This document shows, one piece after another, positions 8,603-16,877 of a DNA stretch of 64,000 bases. Under the pieces are notes generated by a model, which worked only from the letters and a program-made list of their open reading frames with translations, had not been told where the DNA came from and searched no databases. The first letter of the stretch is position 1; every line of letters starts with the position of its first letter. Source of the stretch: Alphaproteobacteria bacterium (lineage in GTDB: Bacteria; Pseudomonadota; Alphaproteobacteria; Micropepsales; Micropepsaceae); contig JAFKFG010000010.1 in assembly GCA_017307355.1 (NCBI GenBank), positions 62,001 through 126,000 of the forward strand. The letters run 5' to 3'. Position numbers and translations under genes: made by a program.

Positions 8603-9004
8603 ATGGCGTTCAGCAAAACCGAAAAAGATCTCGAGCTGCTGCAGGGTACTTGGGAACAAGTCGGCGTCGAAGCCGACGGGATTGCCAATCCGTCCGACGA
8701 GTATAGCGCGGCCGGCACGCTCACGATTTTCGACCGCGATGAATTTTCCGTCGTCAGCGCCGAAGGCAGTGTCCTGCTCAAGGGAAAATTCCGCCTGGAC
8801 GCCACCACCATTCCTCGCCAGGCGACCTGGGTCGATGAGATGGGTCCGGATGCGGGCAAGCATCTGCCGGGAATCTATAACCTGTCCGGCGACAATTTCG
8901 TTTTCGTCGCGGCCGGCGAAGAGGCCGCTTCCAAGCCGACCGACTTCCGCACCGAAACGGGCCAGACCCTGCGCCGCTTCGTGCGCCGCTCGGGCCGCGC
9001 CTGA
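8603..9004 (+). CDS. TIGR03067-type small beta domain protein, 133 aa
   Basis: The start of the protein (KTEKDLELLQGTWEQVGVEADG) followed by beta-strand pairs (TLTIFDRDEFSVV, LLKGKFRLDATTIPRQATWVD) and PGIYNLSGDNFVFV matches the TIGR03067 domain, a lipocalin-like small beta barrel described mainly in planctomycetes but scattered elsewhere. Function unknown; no signal peptide. The start at 8603 places the conserved LELLQGTW near the N-terminus; in-frame starts at 8549 (TTG) and 8555 (ATG) are alternatives. It lies 113 bases before the monooxygenase gene. Confidence 0.65.
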   Translation: MAFSKTEKDLELLQGTWEQVGVEADGIANPSDEYSAAGTLTIFDRDEFSVVSAEGSVLLKGKFRLDATTIPRQATWVDEMGPDAGKHLPGIYNLSGDNFVFVAAGEEAASKPTDFRTETGQTLRRFVRRSGRA

Positions 9005-9117
9005 ACCAGGCTTCGCTCCGGGATTTTAACCGTCCGGTTTTGTGAGAAACCGGCCCGGGTGCCCCTTTTGCCGGGCGACTTGACACCGCCCCCCGCCTTG
9101 GGGCGTTTGACATCCAT

Positions 9118-10668
9118 ATGTCATCGCAATTTTCCGAAGATGCCGGCGAGCTGCCGGTACTGGTCGTAGGGGGCGGGCCTGCCGGCCTGGTGCTGGCGCT
9201 GGAGTTGGCACGCCGCAACATCCCCGTCCGGGTGATTGATGCGGCGCCGGCGCCGGTCCTGGCCTCCAAGGCCAAGGGCCTGCAGCCGCGCACCCTGGAG
9301 ATTTTCGACGATCTGGGCCTGATCGATCCGGTCCAGGAAGACGGCGGCGAGTTCCCCCGCTGGCGCGCTTATGATGGCGCCAAATTGCTGTGGGAAAAAG
9401 CGATCTGGGAGCTTCTGGGGCGCGGCAAGCCGGTGGCGACCCCGGCCCGGCCCTATGCGGCCACCTGGATGATCCCGCAATGGCGGACAGAAGACATTCT
9501 GCGCAACGCCCTTCTGGATCACGGCATCGAGGTGGAGTTCGGCGTCGAATTTCTCTGGTCGGAAGAAGGGGCGGATGGTGTCACCGCCACCGTTCGGATG
9601 GACGGCCGGGAAGAGACGATTGCCTGCCGCTATCTGGTGGGCGCCGACGGCGCCGGGAGCGCGGTGCGCAAATCGCTGGGCATCGCCTATACCGGCGAAA
9701 CCTCGGAAGACGAGCTCTACATCATCGCCGATGTGAAGGCGGGCGCCTTGGAGCCGGGCTATTGGATGAACTGGACGCCGGACGGCGACAAAAGCCGCCG
9801 CGTGTCGCTCTGCCCCTTGCCGCGCAGCGACTATTTTCAGTTCGTGGCGCCTTTGCCGCCGGATCAACCGGCACCCGAGCTTTCGCTGGCGACCCTGCAG
9901 GCACTGTTCGACGAACGCACCGGGCGCAGCGACGTCACCTTGTCGGACGCGCGTTGGATCATCGCGCACCGGCCCAATACCCGCCTGGCGGACGAGATGC
10001 GCGACGGCTCGGTCTTTCTGGTGGGCGACGCCGCGCATTCTCCGCCCACTTCGCCCGGCCAGGGCCTGAATATCAGCATCCAGGACGCTTACAATCTGGG
10101 CTGGAAGCTGGCGGCGGTGATGCAGGGCGCCGATCCGTCCTTGCTCGACACATATGAAGAAGAGCGCCGCCCGATCGCGGCGGCCGTGCTGGGCGTTCTG
10201 GCCCGCGCCTTGACGGAAAAAGGCGTGCGCGCGGAAGAGGCGGAAGAACGCCAGCGGCGCATTCAGGCCGATATTTTCCATCTCGATCACAATTACCGGG
10301 ATTCTTCGCTCAGCACCGTTTCGAAGGGCGGCGATGTGCCGGTTCAGGCGGGCGACCGGGCGCCCGATGGACCGGTCACCGGCATGTCGGGACGTCCGGT
10401 CCGGCTGTTCGATCTGATGCGCGGCACCCATGTGATGGTGCTGAATTTCGTCTCCGGCACCAACGATCTGGCCTCGGCGCTGGCGCCGCAGCCGGGCCTT
10501 CGGGTGGTGGTGATCCCGGCCACGGCCGCCAATCATGCGATCCGCCGGGCCTATGGCGTGACGGACAATGGCCCGACCCTGTTTCTGATCCGGCCCGACG
10601 GCTATATCGGCGTGCGCAGCGACCGGTCGCGGGACCTGGAGGACTGGCTGCACCGCGTCTTCGGCTGA
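9118..10668 (+). CDS. FAD-dependent aromatic monooxygenase (PHBH/PheA-TfdB type)
   Basis: 516 aa. It has an N-terminal Rossmann motif VLVVGGGPAGLVLALEL (about 14-30), the DG motif GADGAGSAVRKSLGI (about 180), and the second FAD motif VFLVGDAAHSPPTSPGQGLN (about 300). These are the three fingerprints of class A flavoprotein hydroxylases. The C-terminal ~110 residues (from about GDRAPDGPV) look like the thioredoxin-fold domain seen in MhpA, PheA and rifampicin monooxygenases; the RPDGYIGVRS ending is typical. Reaction by family: NAD(P)H- and O2-dependent hydroxylation of an aromatic ring. Substrate unknown; no ring-cleavage gene adjoins. Confidence 0.88.
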   Translation: MSSQFSEDAGELPVLVVGGGPAGLVLALELARRNIPVRVIDAAPAPVLASKAKGLQPRTLEIFDDLGLIDPVQEDGGEFPRWRAYDGAKLLWEKAIWELLGRGKPVATPARPYAATWMIPQWRTEDILRNALLDHGIEVEFGVEFLWSEEGADGVTATVRMDGREETIACRYLVGADGAGSAVRKSLGIAYTGETSEDELYIIADVKAGALEPGYWMNWTPDGDKSRRVSLCPLPRSDYFQFVAPLPPDQPAPELSLATLQALFDERTGRSDVTLSDARWIIAHRPNTRLADEMRDGSVFLVGDAAHSPPTSPGQGLNISIQDAYNLGWKLAAVMQGADPSLLDTYEEERRPIAAAVLGVLARALTEKGVRAEEAEERQRRIQADIFHLDHNYRDSSLSTVSKGGDVPVQAGDRAPDGPVTGMSGRPVRLFDLMRGTHVMVLNFVSGTNDLASALAPQPGLRVVVIPATAANHAIRRAYGVTDNGPTLFLIRPDGYIGVRSDRSRDLEDWLHRVFG

Positions 10669-10734
10669 CGCGTTCCGGCGGTTTTCTTTTGCTCGTGCCA
10701 CCGGCATGATCCGCCGCGCGATATTCTTCGCGCG

Positions 10735-12093
10735 ATGGGGGCGATGATGCTGGCAGGACTGATAGTGGCGGCGAATCTTGCGGTGGCCGCGCCGGCCATG
10801 ACGGTGCCCGACGGATTCACCTTCGCGGCGGCCGGCGACATGATCGGCCCCTATCACGACATTCCCAAGCCCGAAGATCCCGGCTTCGCGCAGGTCGCCG
10901 CATTGCTGCGCGGCGCCGACGTGGCGTACGCCAACCAGGAAGGCTCGATCTTCGACATCAAGGATTTCCGGGGTTATCCGGCGGCGGAGAATGGCGGCGG
11001 CTATCCGTTGCAGCGGTCCCAATTTGCCCGCGACCTGAAGGCGATGGGCATTTCGCTGGTGTCCAAGGCCAACAATCACGCCACCGACTGGGGCAGCGAT
11101 GGCCTTGCCGCAACCGTGGGCTGGCTGGCGGCGGCGGGCGTCACCCAAGCGGGCGCGGGCGAGGGGCTGGAAGCGGCGCGGGCGCCCGCTTACTTGCAGA
11201 CGGTGAAGGGCCGGGTGGCGCTGGTGTCGACCGCATCGACCTTTCCGCCCATGGCCGTGGCGGGACCGCCGGTCACCCGTTTCGATATCGCCTCGCGGGC
11301 CCGCATGGGCATCAGCCCCTTGCATGTGCGCGAAGTGGGCGTGGTGACCCCGCAGCAATTGCAGACCCTGCGCCAGATCGCGGGGCCGCTGGATTTCGGC
11401 GGCGCGCCGCAATCGAACGAAGTGCGCCTGGGCGATCAGGTCTTCCGCGCGGGCGCCAAAACCGGACCGGTCTGGGAAATGAGCGCGGACGACAGGGACG
11501 CGATCATCAATTCGGTGAAAGCGGCGCGAACCAAGGCCAAATTCGTGGTCTTTTCGATCCATGCGCATCAGACCGCCGGGCACCAGGACAAGGGCGGCGC
11601 GCCTTACGAGCCGATGATGCTGCATTGGGCCAACGAAGCGGCGTCGTCGGAAGATCCGAGTCCCGCCAATTTCGAACCGGCGCTGTTTCACGCCGCCATT
11701 GATGCGGGCGCCGATGCGGTGGTGCGCACCGGTCCGCATGTGCTGGGCGGGATCGAGATCTATAAGGGCAAGCCCATCTTCTACAGCCTGGGCAGCCTGT
11801 TCTTCGATTTTCGCGGCAAGCGCACCTACACCACGCCCACCGGCCAGGTGATGAATTTTCCCGACGGCTATTTCCAGACCGTGATCCCGGTGACGCGCTA
11901 TGCCCATGGCAGGATCGACGAGATCCGGCTTTATCCCTTCGCCATCCAGGTCGGCGGCCCCATCGGCGGCATGCCGCGCCCCGCCTCGCCCGAGGAAGCG
12001 CGGCGCATATTGGAGAATATCAAATCCATGTCCGCCCCCTTCGGCACGAAAATCAGCATCCAGAACGGAATCGGCGTGATCCGGGGCGGCTGA
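10735..12093 (+). CDS. CapA-family metallophosphatase-like protein
   Basis: 452 aa with a short hydrophobic leader (MLAGLIVAANLAVAAPAM). The CapA/PgsA signature runs in order: FAAAGDMIGP, then DVAYANQEGS, SKANNHATDWG, VFSIHAHQT and VRTGPHVLGGIEIYKGKP with YSLGSLFFDF. These are the metal-ligand blocks of the PGA_cap family (PF09587), related to calcineurin-like phosphatases. Members are named for poly-gamma-glutamate capsule synthesis, but no capB or capC is nearby, so a capsule role is not supported here. The weak ribosome site makes the exact start uncertain (ATGs at 10735, 10744 and 10747). Confidence 0.83.
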   Translation: MGAMMLAGLIVAANLAVAAPAMTVPDGFTFAAAGDMIGPYHDIPKPEDPGFAQVAALLRGADVAYANQEGSIFDIKDFRGYPAAENGGGYPLQRSQFARDLKAMGISLVSKANNHATDWGSDGLAATVGWLAAAGVTQAGAGEGLEAARAPAYLQTVKGRVALVSTASTFPPMAVAGPPVTRFDIASRARMGISPLHVREVGVVTPQQLQTLRQIAGPLDFGGAPQSNEVRLGDQVFRAGAKTGPVWEMSADDRDAIINSVKAARTKAKFVVFSIHAHQTAGHQDKGGAPYEPMMLHWANEAASSEDPSPANFEPALFHAAIDAGADAVVRTGPHVLGGIEIYKGKPIFYSLGSLFFDFRGKRTYTTPTGQVMNFPDGYFQTVIPVTRYAHGRIDEIRLYPFAIQVGGPIGGMPRPASPEEARRILENIKSMSAPFGTKISIQNGIGVIRGG

Positions 12094-12294
12094 CGAGGCC
12101 CTGCGGACGGGGACTGCAACCCAGAGGAATCCGGGTTTCCTTAGCGGGATGACAGTCTATTCACTATATTTTTCCATGAAATTTGGCACGCGAAAGTTCC
12201 ATGCTCGATAGGCGTTAACCAGATCCCCGCACGCGAATTGCGGGCGCGGATACAACGCATACCTTCGCGCAAGTTGCATCGCGGACGGGATTTC

Positions 12295-12681
12295 ATGGAT
12301 TTGGACAAGCACCGGGACGAAATCTTGAAGGCCTTGCGCGGCCGCACGGAGCTGCGCGACGAAAGTGCCGCCTGGCGCACCATCGAGCGCGCGGTCCTGG
12401 CCGTGGCCGACGGGCAGGATGGCGATCGCAAGGCCCGGATCGAACAGTATGTCTATGAACTGTGCCTGATCTATGCGCACCAGACCGGCGCCATGCCCGG
12501 CTTCACCAACAGCGAAAGCGAAACCCGCTTCGAGCGCTTCGCCCATTCCATTCCGGTCCCCGCCGACCTGAAGCTGACCCGCAATTATCTCAAGGCCTGC
12601 ATCCGGCGGGTCGATGCCAAGCGCAATCCTCAATTCGCCCGCGATCTGGAGATGCGGGGCGGCCAAAGCGCCGCGGGATAA
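12295..12681 (+). CDS. Hypothetical soluble helical protein, 128 aa
   Basis: Starts MDLDKHRDEILKAL and continues as charged helices (RTIERAVLAVADGQDGDRKA, ARIEQYVYELCLIYAHQ) with a more extended region FERFAHSIPVPADLKL. No signal peptide or membrane segment. Codon use is typical of the neighbours, so it is probably a real gene. Family not recognised. The ATG at 12295 is preferred because the in-frame extension back to 12238 is unusually basic and lacks a ribosome site. Confidence 0.55.
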   Translation: MDLDKHRDEILKALRGRTELRDESAAWRTIERAVLAVADGQDGDRKARIEQYVYELCLIYAHQTGAMPGFTNSESETRFERFAHSIPVPADLKLTRNYLKACIRRVDAKRNPQFARDLEMRGGQSAAG

Positions 12682-12753
12682 GTTAGCACCCCAAAAGACC
12701 GGCCTGCCGGAAACATTTCCGATTTCGATATCGGCGAGACGCCGCACCCCTTG

Positions 12754-14655
12754 TCAGGGCGCGACGGGCAGATCGATGAAGCTGCCTTGCGGACCCGCCA
12801 CCGTGATGCTTTGCGTCGCCGCTTTGTAATCCGACGGCTTGGCGAAGAAGATGTTGGGCACGAAAGTCTGCGGATTGCGGTCATAGAGCGGGAACCAGCT
12901 CGACTGGACCTGCACCATGATGCGGTGGCCCGGCAGGAAGACGTGATCGGCGTTGGGCAGCTCGAATGTATAGGCGAGCGGCGTGTTGGGCGCGATCGCT
13001 TTGGGATCGGACAGGGATTCCCGGTAGCGGCCCCGGAAAATATCCATGCCCACCGCCAGCTGATAACCGCCCATGGCGTGATCCGCCGGCACCTGGTCGG
13101 GATAGACATCGATCAGCTTCACCACCCAATCGGCATCGCTGCCGGTGGTGGCGGCCGTCAGATGTACCACCGGCTGGCCGCGCACGGTGACGGGCTTGGT
13201 CAGCATATCGGTGGTGAAGCTCACCACATCGGGGCGGCCCGAGGCTTCGCGCTGGTCGTCGGTGAGCCAGCAGGCCCATTGCGCGCAGGTGTCATAGCCG
13301 GAGCTCTTGATCGGGCGGGCACGGAAGGGCACGGGCTTGGCCGGATCGGAGACATAATCGACCGTGGCGGCCGCGCCGCTTGCGGGCTCGAAACCCAGCC
13401 CGCCATTGGGCTTCAGGTAAAGCGGCGTCGATTTGGCGTTCGAAACCGGCCAGCTCTGGAAATTGCGCCACTCATTGGTGCCGGTCTCGAACGCGGTGAC
13501 GGTCGCCACATCCAGGGGCGGCGCTTCGTCTTTCAGGTAATGGGCGAGGGTGGGGGCAAGCACGTGCTTGCGCCACCATTTCGACGTGTCCATGCCGAAC
13601 TTGACGGCACCCAGGGACGAGCCTTCGTCGATGCCCTGGCCGTGATACCAGGGACCGATCGACATGCGGACCAGATTGTTCGTGTCTTTCGGCTTCAGCG
13701 CTTTCCACACCGCCATATAGCCGTAGATGTCCTCGGCATCCCAAAGGCTGCCCACCAACAGGATCGGCACGGTGATGGGTTGCTTGGCCAGGATCTGGTC
13801 CATCGCCTGGGATTGCCAGAAACTGTCATAGGCGGGATGGGCGATCACTTTGTTCCAGAAGCCCATCTGGGTCAGGCCATGGGCCTCGCCCAGCGCGCCC
13901 GCCGAACCGCCGCGCATATATAAGTCGTACTCGTCTTCAACCGACTTCCACCATTTGGCGGAATTGTCGTTGGTGCCGTCCTGTTCGTAGATGTAGGGCA
14001 TGTTCTGCTGGCGGAAGGCGCCATTGTGGAACCAATCGTCGCCGCGCCAGCCATCGACCATGGGGTTCATCGGCACGGCGATCTTCAGCGCGGGATGGGG
14101 ATGGACCAGCGCCATCAACGGCGTGAAGCCGTCATAGGAGATGCCGATGATGCCGACCTTGCCGTTGGATTCCTTGATGTTCTTCACCAGCCAGTCGATG
14201 GTGTCATAGGCGTCGGTGGAATCGTCGGTCTTGGTGGGATTGAACGCGGTGCCCGCCAGCGGCGGGTTCATCATATAGATGCCCTTGGAGCCGTATTTGC
14301 CCCTCACATCCTGTACCACGCGGATATAGCCGCCTTCGATGATGGTGTCGTTCGCGTTGTCGTAGCCGTCCAGGATCATGCCCATATGGCCGCTTTGGGC
14401 GTAGCCGGTCTGCTCCTCGGCATTATAGGGCGTGCGGGTGAAGAGGATCGGCGCATGCGAGGCGCCCTTCGGAATCAGGATGACGGTGTGCAGGGTGACG
14501 CCGTCGCGCATCTTGATCTCTTCGACCCGGCGAATGTAATCGAAGCTGGATTCCGGGCGGACCACCTGTTTGGGCGATTCGTTATAGTCCGGCGCCGCCA
14601 CGGCCGAGGCGCTCAAAAGGGCGCCAAGCCCCATTACAATCAAGCCCGTTCGCAT
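12754..14655 (-). CDS. Alpha-amino-acid ester hydrolase-like exported S15 enzyme
   Basis: 633 aa with a signal peptide (GLIVMGLGALLSASAVAA). The nucleophile is Ser173 in GIISYDG-type context (GISYDG), the acid Asp306 in WDAEDIYG, and the His338 in IGPWYHG. Spacing matches known alpha-amino-acid ester hydrolases, and the carboxylate cluster that binds the substrate's alpha-amino group is complete: Asp207 (34 residues after the Ser), Glu308 and Asp309. Family knowledge: these enzymes hydrolyse and transfer alpha-amino acyl esters and act on beta-lactams such as ampicillin and cephalexin. The C-terminal jelly-roll (from about 400) completes the S15 architecture. Probably periplasmic. Its homologue at 5845 lacks the cluster. 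Confidence 0.85.
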   Translation of the reverse strand: MRTGLIVMGLGALLSASAVAAPDYNESPKQVVRPESSFDYIRRVEEIKMRDGVTLHTVILIPKGASHAPILFTRTPYNAEEQTGYAQSGHMGMILDGYDNANDTIIEGGYIRVVQDVRGKYGSKGIYMMNPPLAGTAFNPTKTDDSTDAYDTIDWLVKNIKESNGKVGIIGISYDGFTPLMALVHPHPALKIAVPMNPMVDGWRGDDWFHNGAFRQQNMPYIYEQDGTNDNSAKWWKSVEDEYDLYMRGGSAGALGEAHGLTQMGFWNKVIAHPAYDSFWQSQAMDQILAKQPITVPILLVGSLWDAEDIYGYMAVWKALKPKDTNNLVRMSIGPWYHGQGIDEGSSLGAVKFGMDTSKWWRKHVLAPTLAHYLKDEAPPLDVATVTAFETGTNEWRNFQSWPVSNAKSTPLYLKPNGGLGFEPASGAAATVDYVSDPAKPVPFRARPIKSSGYDTCAQWACWLTDDQREASGRPDVVSFTTDMLTKPVTVRGQPVVHLTAATTGSDADWVVKLIDVYPDQVPADHAMGGYQLAVGMDIFRGRYRESLSDPKAIAPNTPLAYTFELPNADHVFLPGHRIMVQVQSSWFPLYDRNPQTFVPNIFFAKPSDYKAATQSITVAGPQGSFIDLPVAP

Positions 14656-14689
14656 GTGAAGTGCCCCGCCCCTTTTTGCGGGCGGGAGT

Positions 14690-14896
14690 ATGGCACCAAG
14701 GCAGCAGTCATCACAGATTCAATGGTCGCCCGCCGGGGCCATATCCACAGCGCAGGCCGGGTGGGGCGCCAGCCTGAGCGATTCCGCGCGCATCCGCACC
14801 GCCATGGGCGAGCGGCTCAGCAAGGCGGAGATCGACGCGCATGTGCCCTTCGCGGTCGAGATGTTCCTGCGCGGCTGCGGCCATAAAGGCCGTTGA
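14690..14896 (+). pseudogene. Probable 3' stump of a TetR-like regulator gene
   Basis: From about 14735 to the TGA at 14896 the frame has strongly GC-rich third positions and reads like a real protein end (ARIRTAMGERLSKAEIDAHV then PFAVEMFLRGCG), reminiscent of TetR C-terminal helices. The part before it in the same frame (PRQQSSQIQW) is not coding-like and no DNA-binding domain is present. It sits in the 253-base gap between two leftward genes. TetR identity is only a resemblance; a small unrelated gene is possible. Confidence 0.3.
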
Positions 14897-14908
14897 CGGC
14901 GCAACGGT

Positions 14909-15811
14909 CTAAGCGCCGCCGGCCAGCCAGCGGGCGCAATCCTCGCCCAGTTCGGCCCGGACCTTGGCGTCATAGCGGGCGATATCGTCGGCCGTCAGCA
15001 TGTCCCGCCAGCGGCCATTGGTGCCCTTGTTGATGAAGGTCTTGGCGCCGCCATTCCACAAAGCCCCGCCCAGGGGCGAGACCTCCTCGGCATGCGACTT
15101 CATATAGTCGAAGCTGCAATGGGCGACGATGGCGGGAAATGTTGCCTCGTCGATGGGGATTTCCAGGAAGGTGGCGATGGCGCGGATCGATCCCGGCAGA
15201 TCCTTTTTCATCTCGTTGAAATGCACCAGCTTGACGTTGGGCAGATCGCGCACCGCCCACCAGGGCCGGACATTTTCCCAGAAGGACCAGAAGGGATAGC
15301 CATCCTCTTCCAGCCAGCGGCGGAAATAATCGGGAACGGAATCCGGCGGCGGTCCGATCGGCGGGCCTACCCGGCCGGGCGCATTGTTGAGCGCGTCGTA
15401 CCAATGCTCGTTGGCATTGGCGTGATGATTGTAGAGGCTCCACACCGCATCGCGGCCGTCACGCCCGACATAGAGATATTTGGCCTTCGGCGAGAAGACC
15501 AGGGCATCGACCGGCAGATGGGTCTTGATGAAGCGGCGATGGGTCTGGTCCTCAAGGCTGGCAATGGCTTCGGGCGGCATCACCCGCAGATCGAGCCAGG
15601 GCGACAAGGGAGATACCGCGATGCCTTCCTGGCCGTTGAAAATCAGCTGCGCCAAAATCTGCTGCATCCAGGTGGTGCCGGATTTGCCGTAGGTGGCGAT
15701 CACGATGTCGTCGTCGCGGAACCGGAAGTCGTTCCACACGGCCGAATTCATGTGATGATTGTGAATTTCACGCGTCTTGGTCGGCCAGACGATATCGGCT
15801 GTAGCGGCCAT
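14909..15811 (-). CDS. PAPS-dependent sulfotransferase (cytosolic SULT type)
   Basis: 300 aa, no signal peptide. The 5'-phosphosulfate loop is YGKSGTTW (41-48), the catalytic His is in KTHLP (about 98), the 3'-phosphate motif is YVGRDGRDAVWSLYNH (about 114-129), and the C-terminal PAPS-binding motif is KGTNGRWRDML (262-272). These are all diagnostic for PF00685. The enzyme transfers sulfate from PAPS to a hydroxyl or amine of a small acceptor. Acceptor unknown. Genes for PAPS synthesis are not in this window. A second, distantly related sulfotransferase lies at 45023. Confidence 0.93.
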   Translation of the reverse strand: MAATADIVWPTKTREIHNHHMNSAVWNDFRFRDDDIVIATYGKSGTTWMQQILAQLIFNGQEGIAVSPLSPWLDLRVMPPEAIASLEDQTHRRFIKTHLPVDALVFSPKAKYLYVGRDGRDAVWSLYNHHANANEHWYDALNNAPGRVGPPIGPPPDSVPDYFRRWLEEDGYPFWSFWENVRPWWAVRDLPNVKLVHFNEMKKDLPGSIRAIATFLEIPIDEATFPAIVAHCSFDYMKSHAEEVSPLGGALWNGGAKTFINKGTNGRWRDMLTADDIARYDAKVRAELGEDCARWLAGGA

Positions 15812-15904
15812 GTTTTCCCCCCGGGCGCCTTGTTCCGGCGCGCCGCAGGAGATTAATCGGGAGGTGGGATGCCCCGCAACGGGGCCGCGCCGATTTCCGC
15901 GGAA

Positions 15905-16480
15905 TCAATTCAGGTCGATATTGAATCCCGTGTCCACCGATAGCGCATAACTGGAGAGTCCCCGCAGCGTCAGCGGCTCGTAGCGCCCCACGACATGCAG
16001 TTCGTATCCCTCGCCCAGGGCGAAGGACAGGCCGCCGCCGGCGCGCCAGTCGAGTTCGCTGCCGCTGAGCAGGGTGGTGGCGATCCGCGTGGTCTTGGCG
16101 GTGCCGTTCTGGGTGTAGCCTTTTTCGATGAAGTTGCTGGCGCCGAAATTGGTCTGGCTCAGCCCCGCCGTCAGCAGAAGATTGAGGAAGCCGCCCAGCG
16201 GCACATAGCCGATGCCGTCGCCGGTCAGGCGATTGAAACGCAAATTCGTTTGCTGCAGGCCCTTATGAGTGGTGCTGTAGCCCAGTTCGACCGCCAGGAA
16301 ATCGAACCGGTCGCCCAGATGAATGCCGGGCCCGATGGTCGATTGGGGATAGCTTTGGGGCGCGGCGCTTTTCAGGTCGACCGAGTCGAGCATGAGATCG
16401 GCACCGGCATAGACCGCCGCTTGCGCTGCCGAGAAAGGTGCCAGCACCAGCAGGGCGGCCAGGAAGAACTTCTTTGTCAT
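15905..16480 (-). CDS. Small outer-membrane beta-barrel protein
   Basis: 191 aa. Signal peptide MTKKFFLAALLVLAPFSAAQA is followed by amphipathic strands (FLAVELGYSTTHKG, GGGLSFALGEGYELHVVGRY) and a C-terminus SYALSVDTGFNIDLN that resembles an outer-membrane beta signal although the last residue is Asn. Best read as an 8-stranded barrel of the OmpW/OmpA-like porin group; exact family not identified. Confidence 0.6.
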   Translation of the reverse strand: MTKKFFLAALLVLAPFSAAQAAVYAGADLMLDSVDLKSAAPQSYPQSTIGPGIHLGDRFDFLAVELGYSTTHKGLQQTNLRFNRLTGDGIGYVPLGGFLNLLLTAGLSQTNFGASNFIEKGYTQNGTAKTTRIATTLLSGSELDWRAGGGLSFALGEGYELHVVGRYEPLTLRGLSSYALSVDTGFNIDLN

Positions 16481-16607
16481 GTACGATGGCGGCGGAGAGG
16501 TTTGCGGTCCGGACCCTAGTCTGCGACCCGCTTTCCCGACAGCGATTTCCAGCGCCGATGCGTCAATGTTGCGGATGTTTCATCTGGCGGCCCGGCAGGC
16601 GCCTTGG

Positions 16608-16838
16608 TCAGGGCGCCGCGCGTTCGGCCCATAACCGCTGGATCATCGCCCTGGTGTCGGCGGAAAAATCATAGCTGTCGGTCAACTCGCCGCCTTCCTC
16701 CAGCACATCGTCGAAGGCACCGGCTTTCAGGCAGGCGGGGCAGACCACGATGTCATTATTGGCCGACAGGCCCAGGCGCAGCAACGGCGTGCCGCAATGA
16801 TGGCATTTCCTGGAAAGAAAGGCGTGAAACGGCTCCAT
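16608..16838 (-). CDS. Small zinc-ribbon protein, 76 aa
   Basis: Two Cys pairs (KCHHCGT near residue 12 and VVCPAC near 33) make a compact zinc ribbon, followed by an acidic linker and a helix (DTRAMIQRLWAERAA). No other domain. It sits 39 bases downstream of korB on the same strand and could be the last gene of that operon. Function unknown. Confidence 0.6.
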   Translation of the reverse strand: MEPFHAFLSRKCHHCGTPLLRLGLSANNDIVVCPACLKAGAFDDVLEEGGELTDSYDFSADTRAMIQRLWAERAAP

Positions 16839-16877
16839 GGCGATGTCCCCCGGTTGAAGGCACAGATTCCGTGGCGG

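Noticed and set aside
10735..12093. Capsule (poly-gamma-glutamate) biosynthesis locus
   Set aside because: Only the CapA-like protein is present; capB/capC partners are absent, so a capsule locus cannot be claimed.
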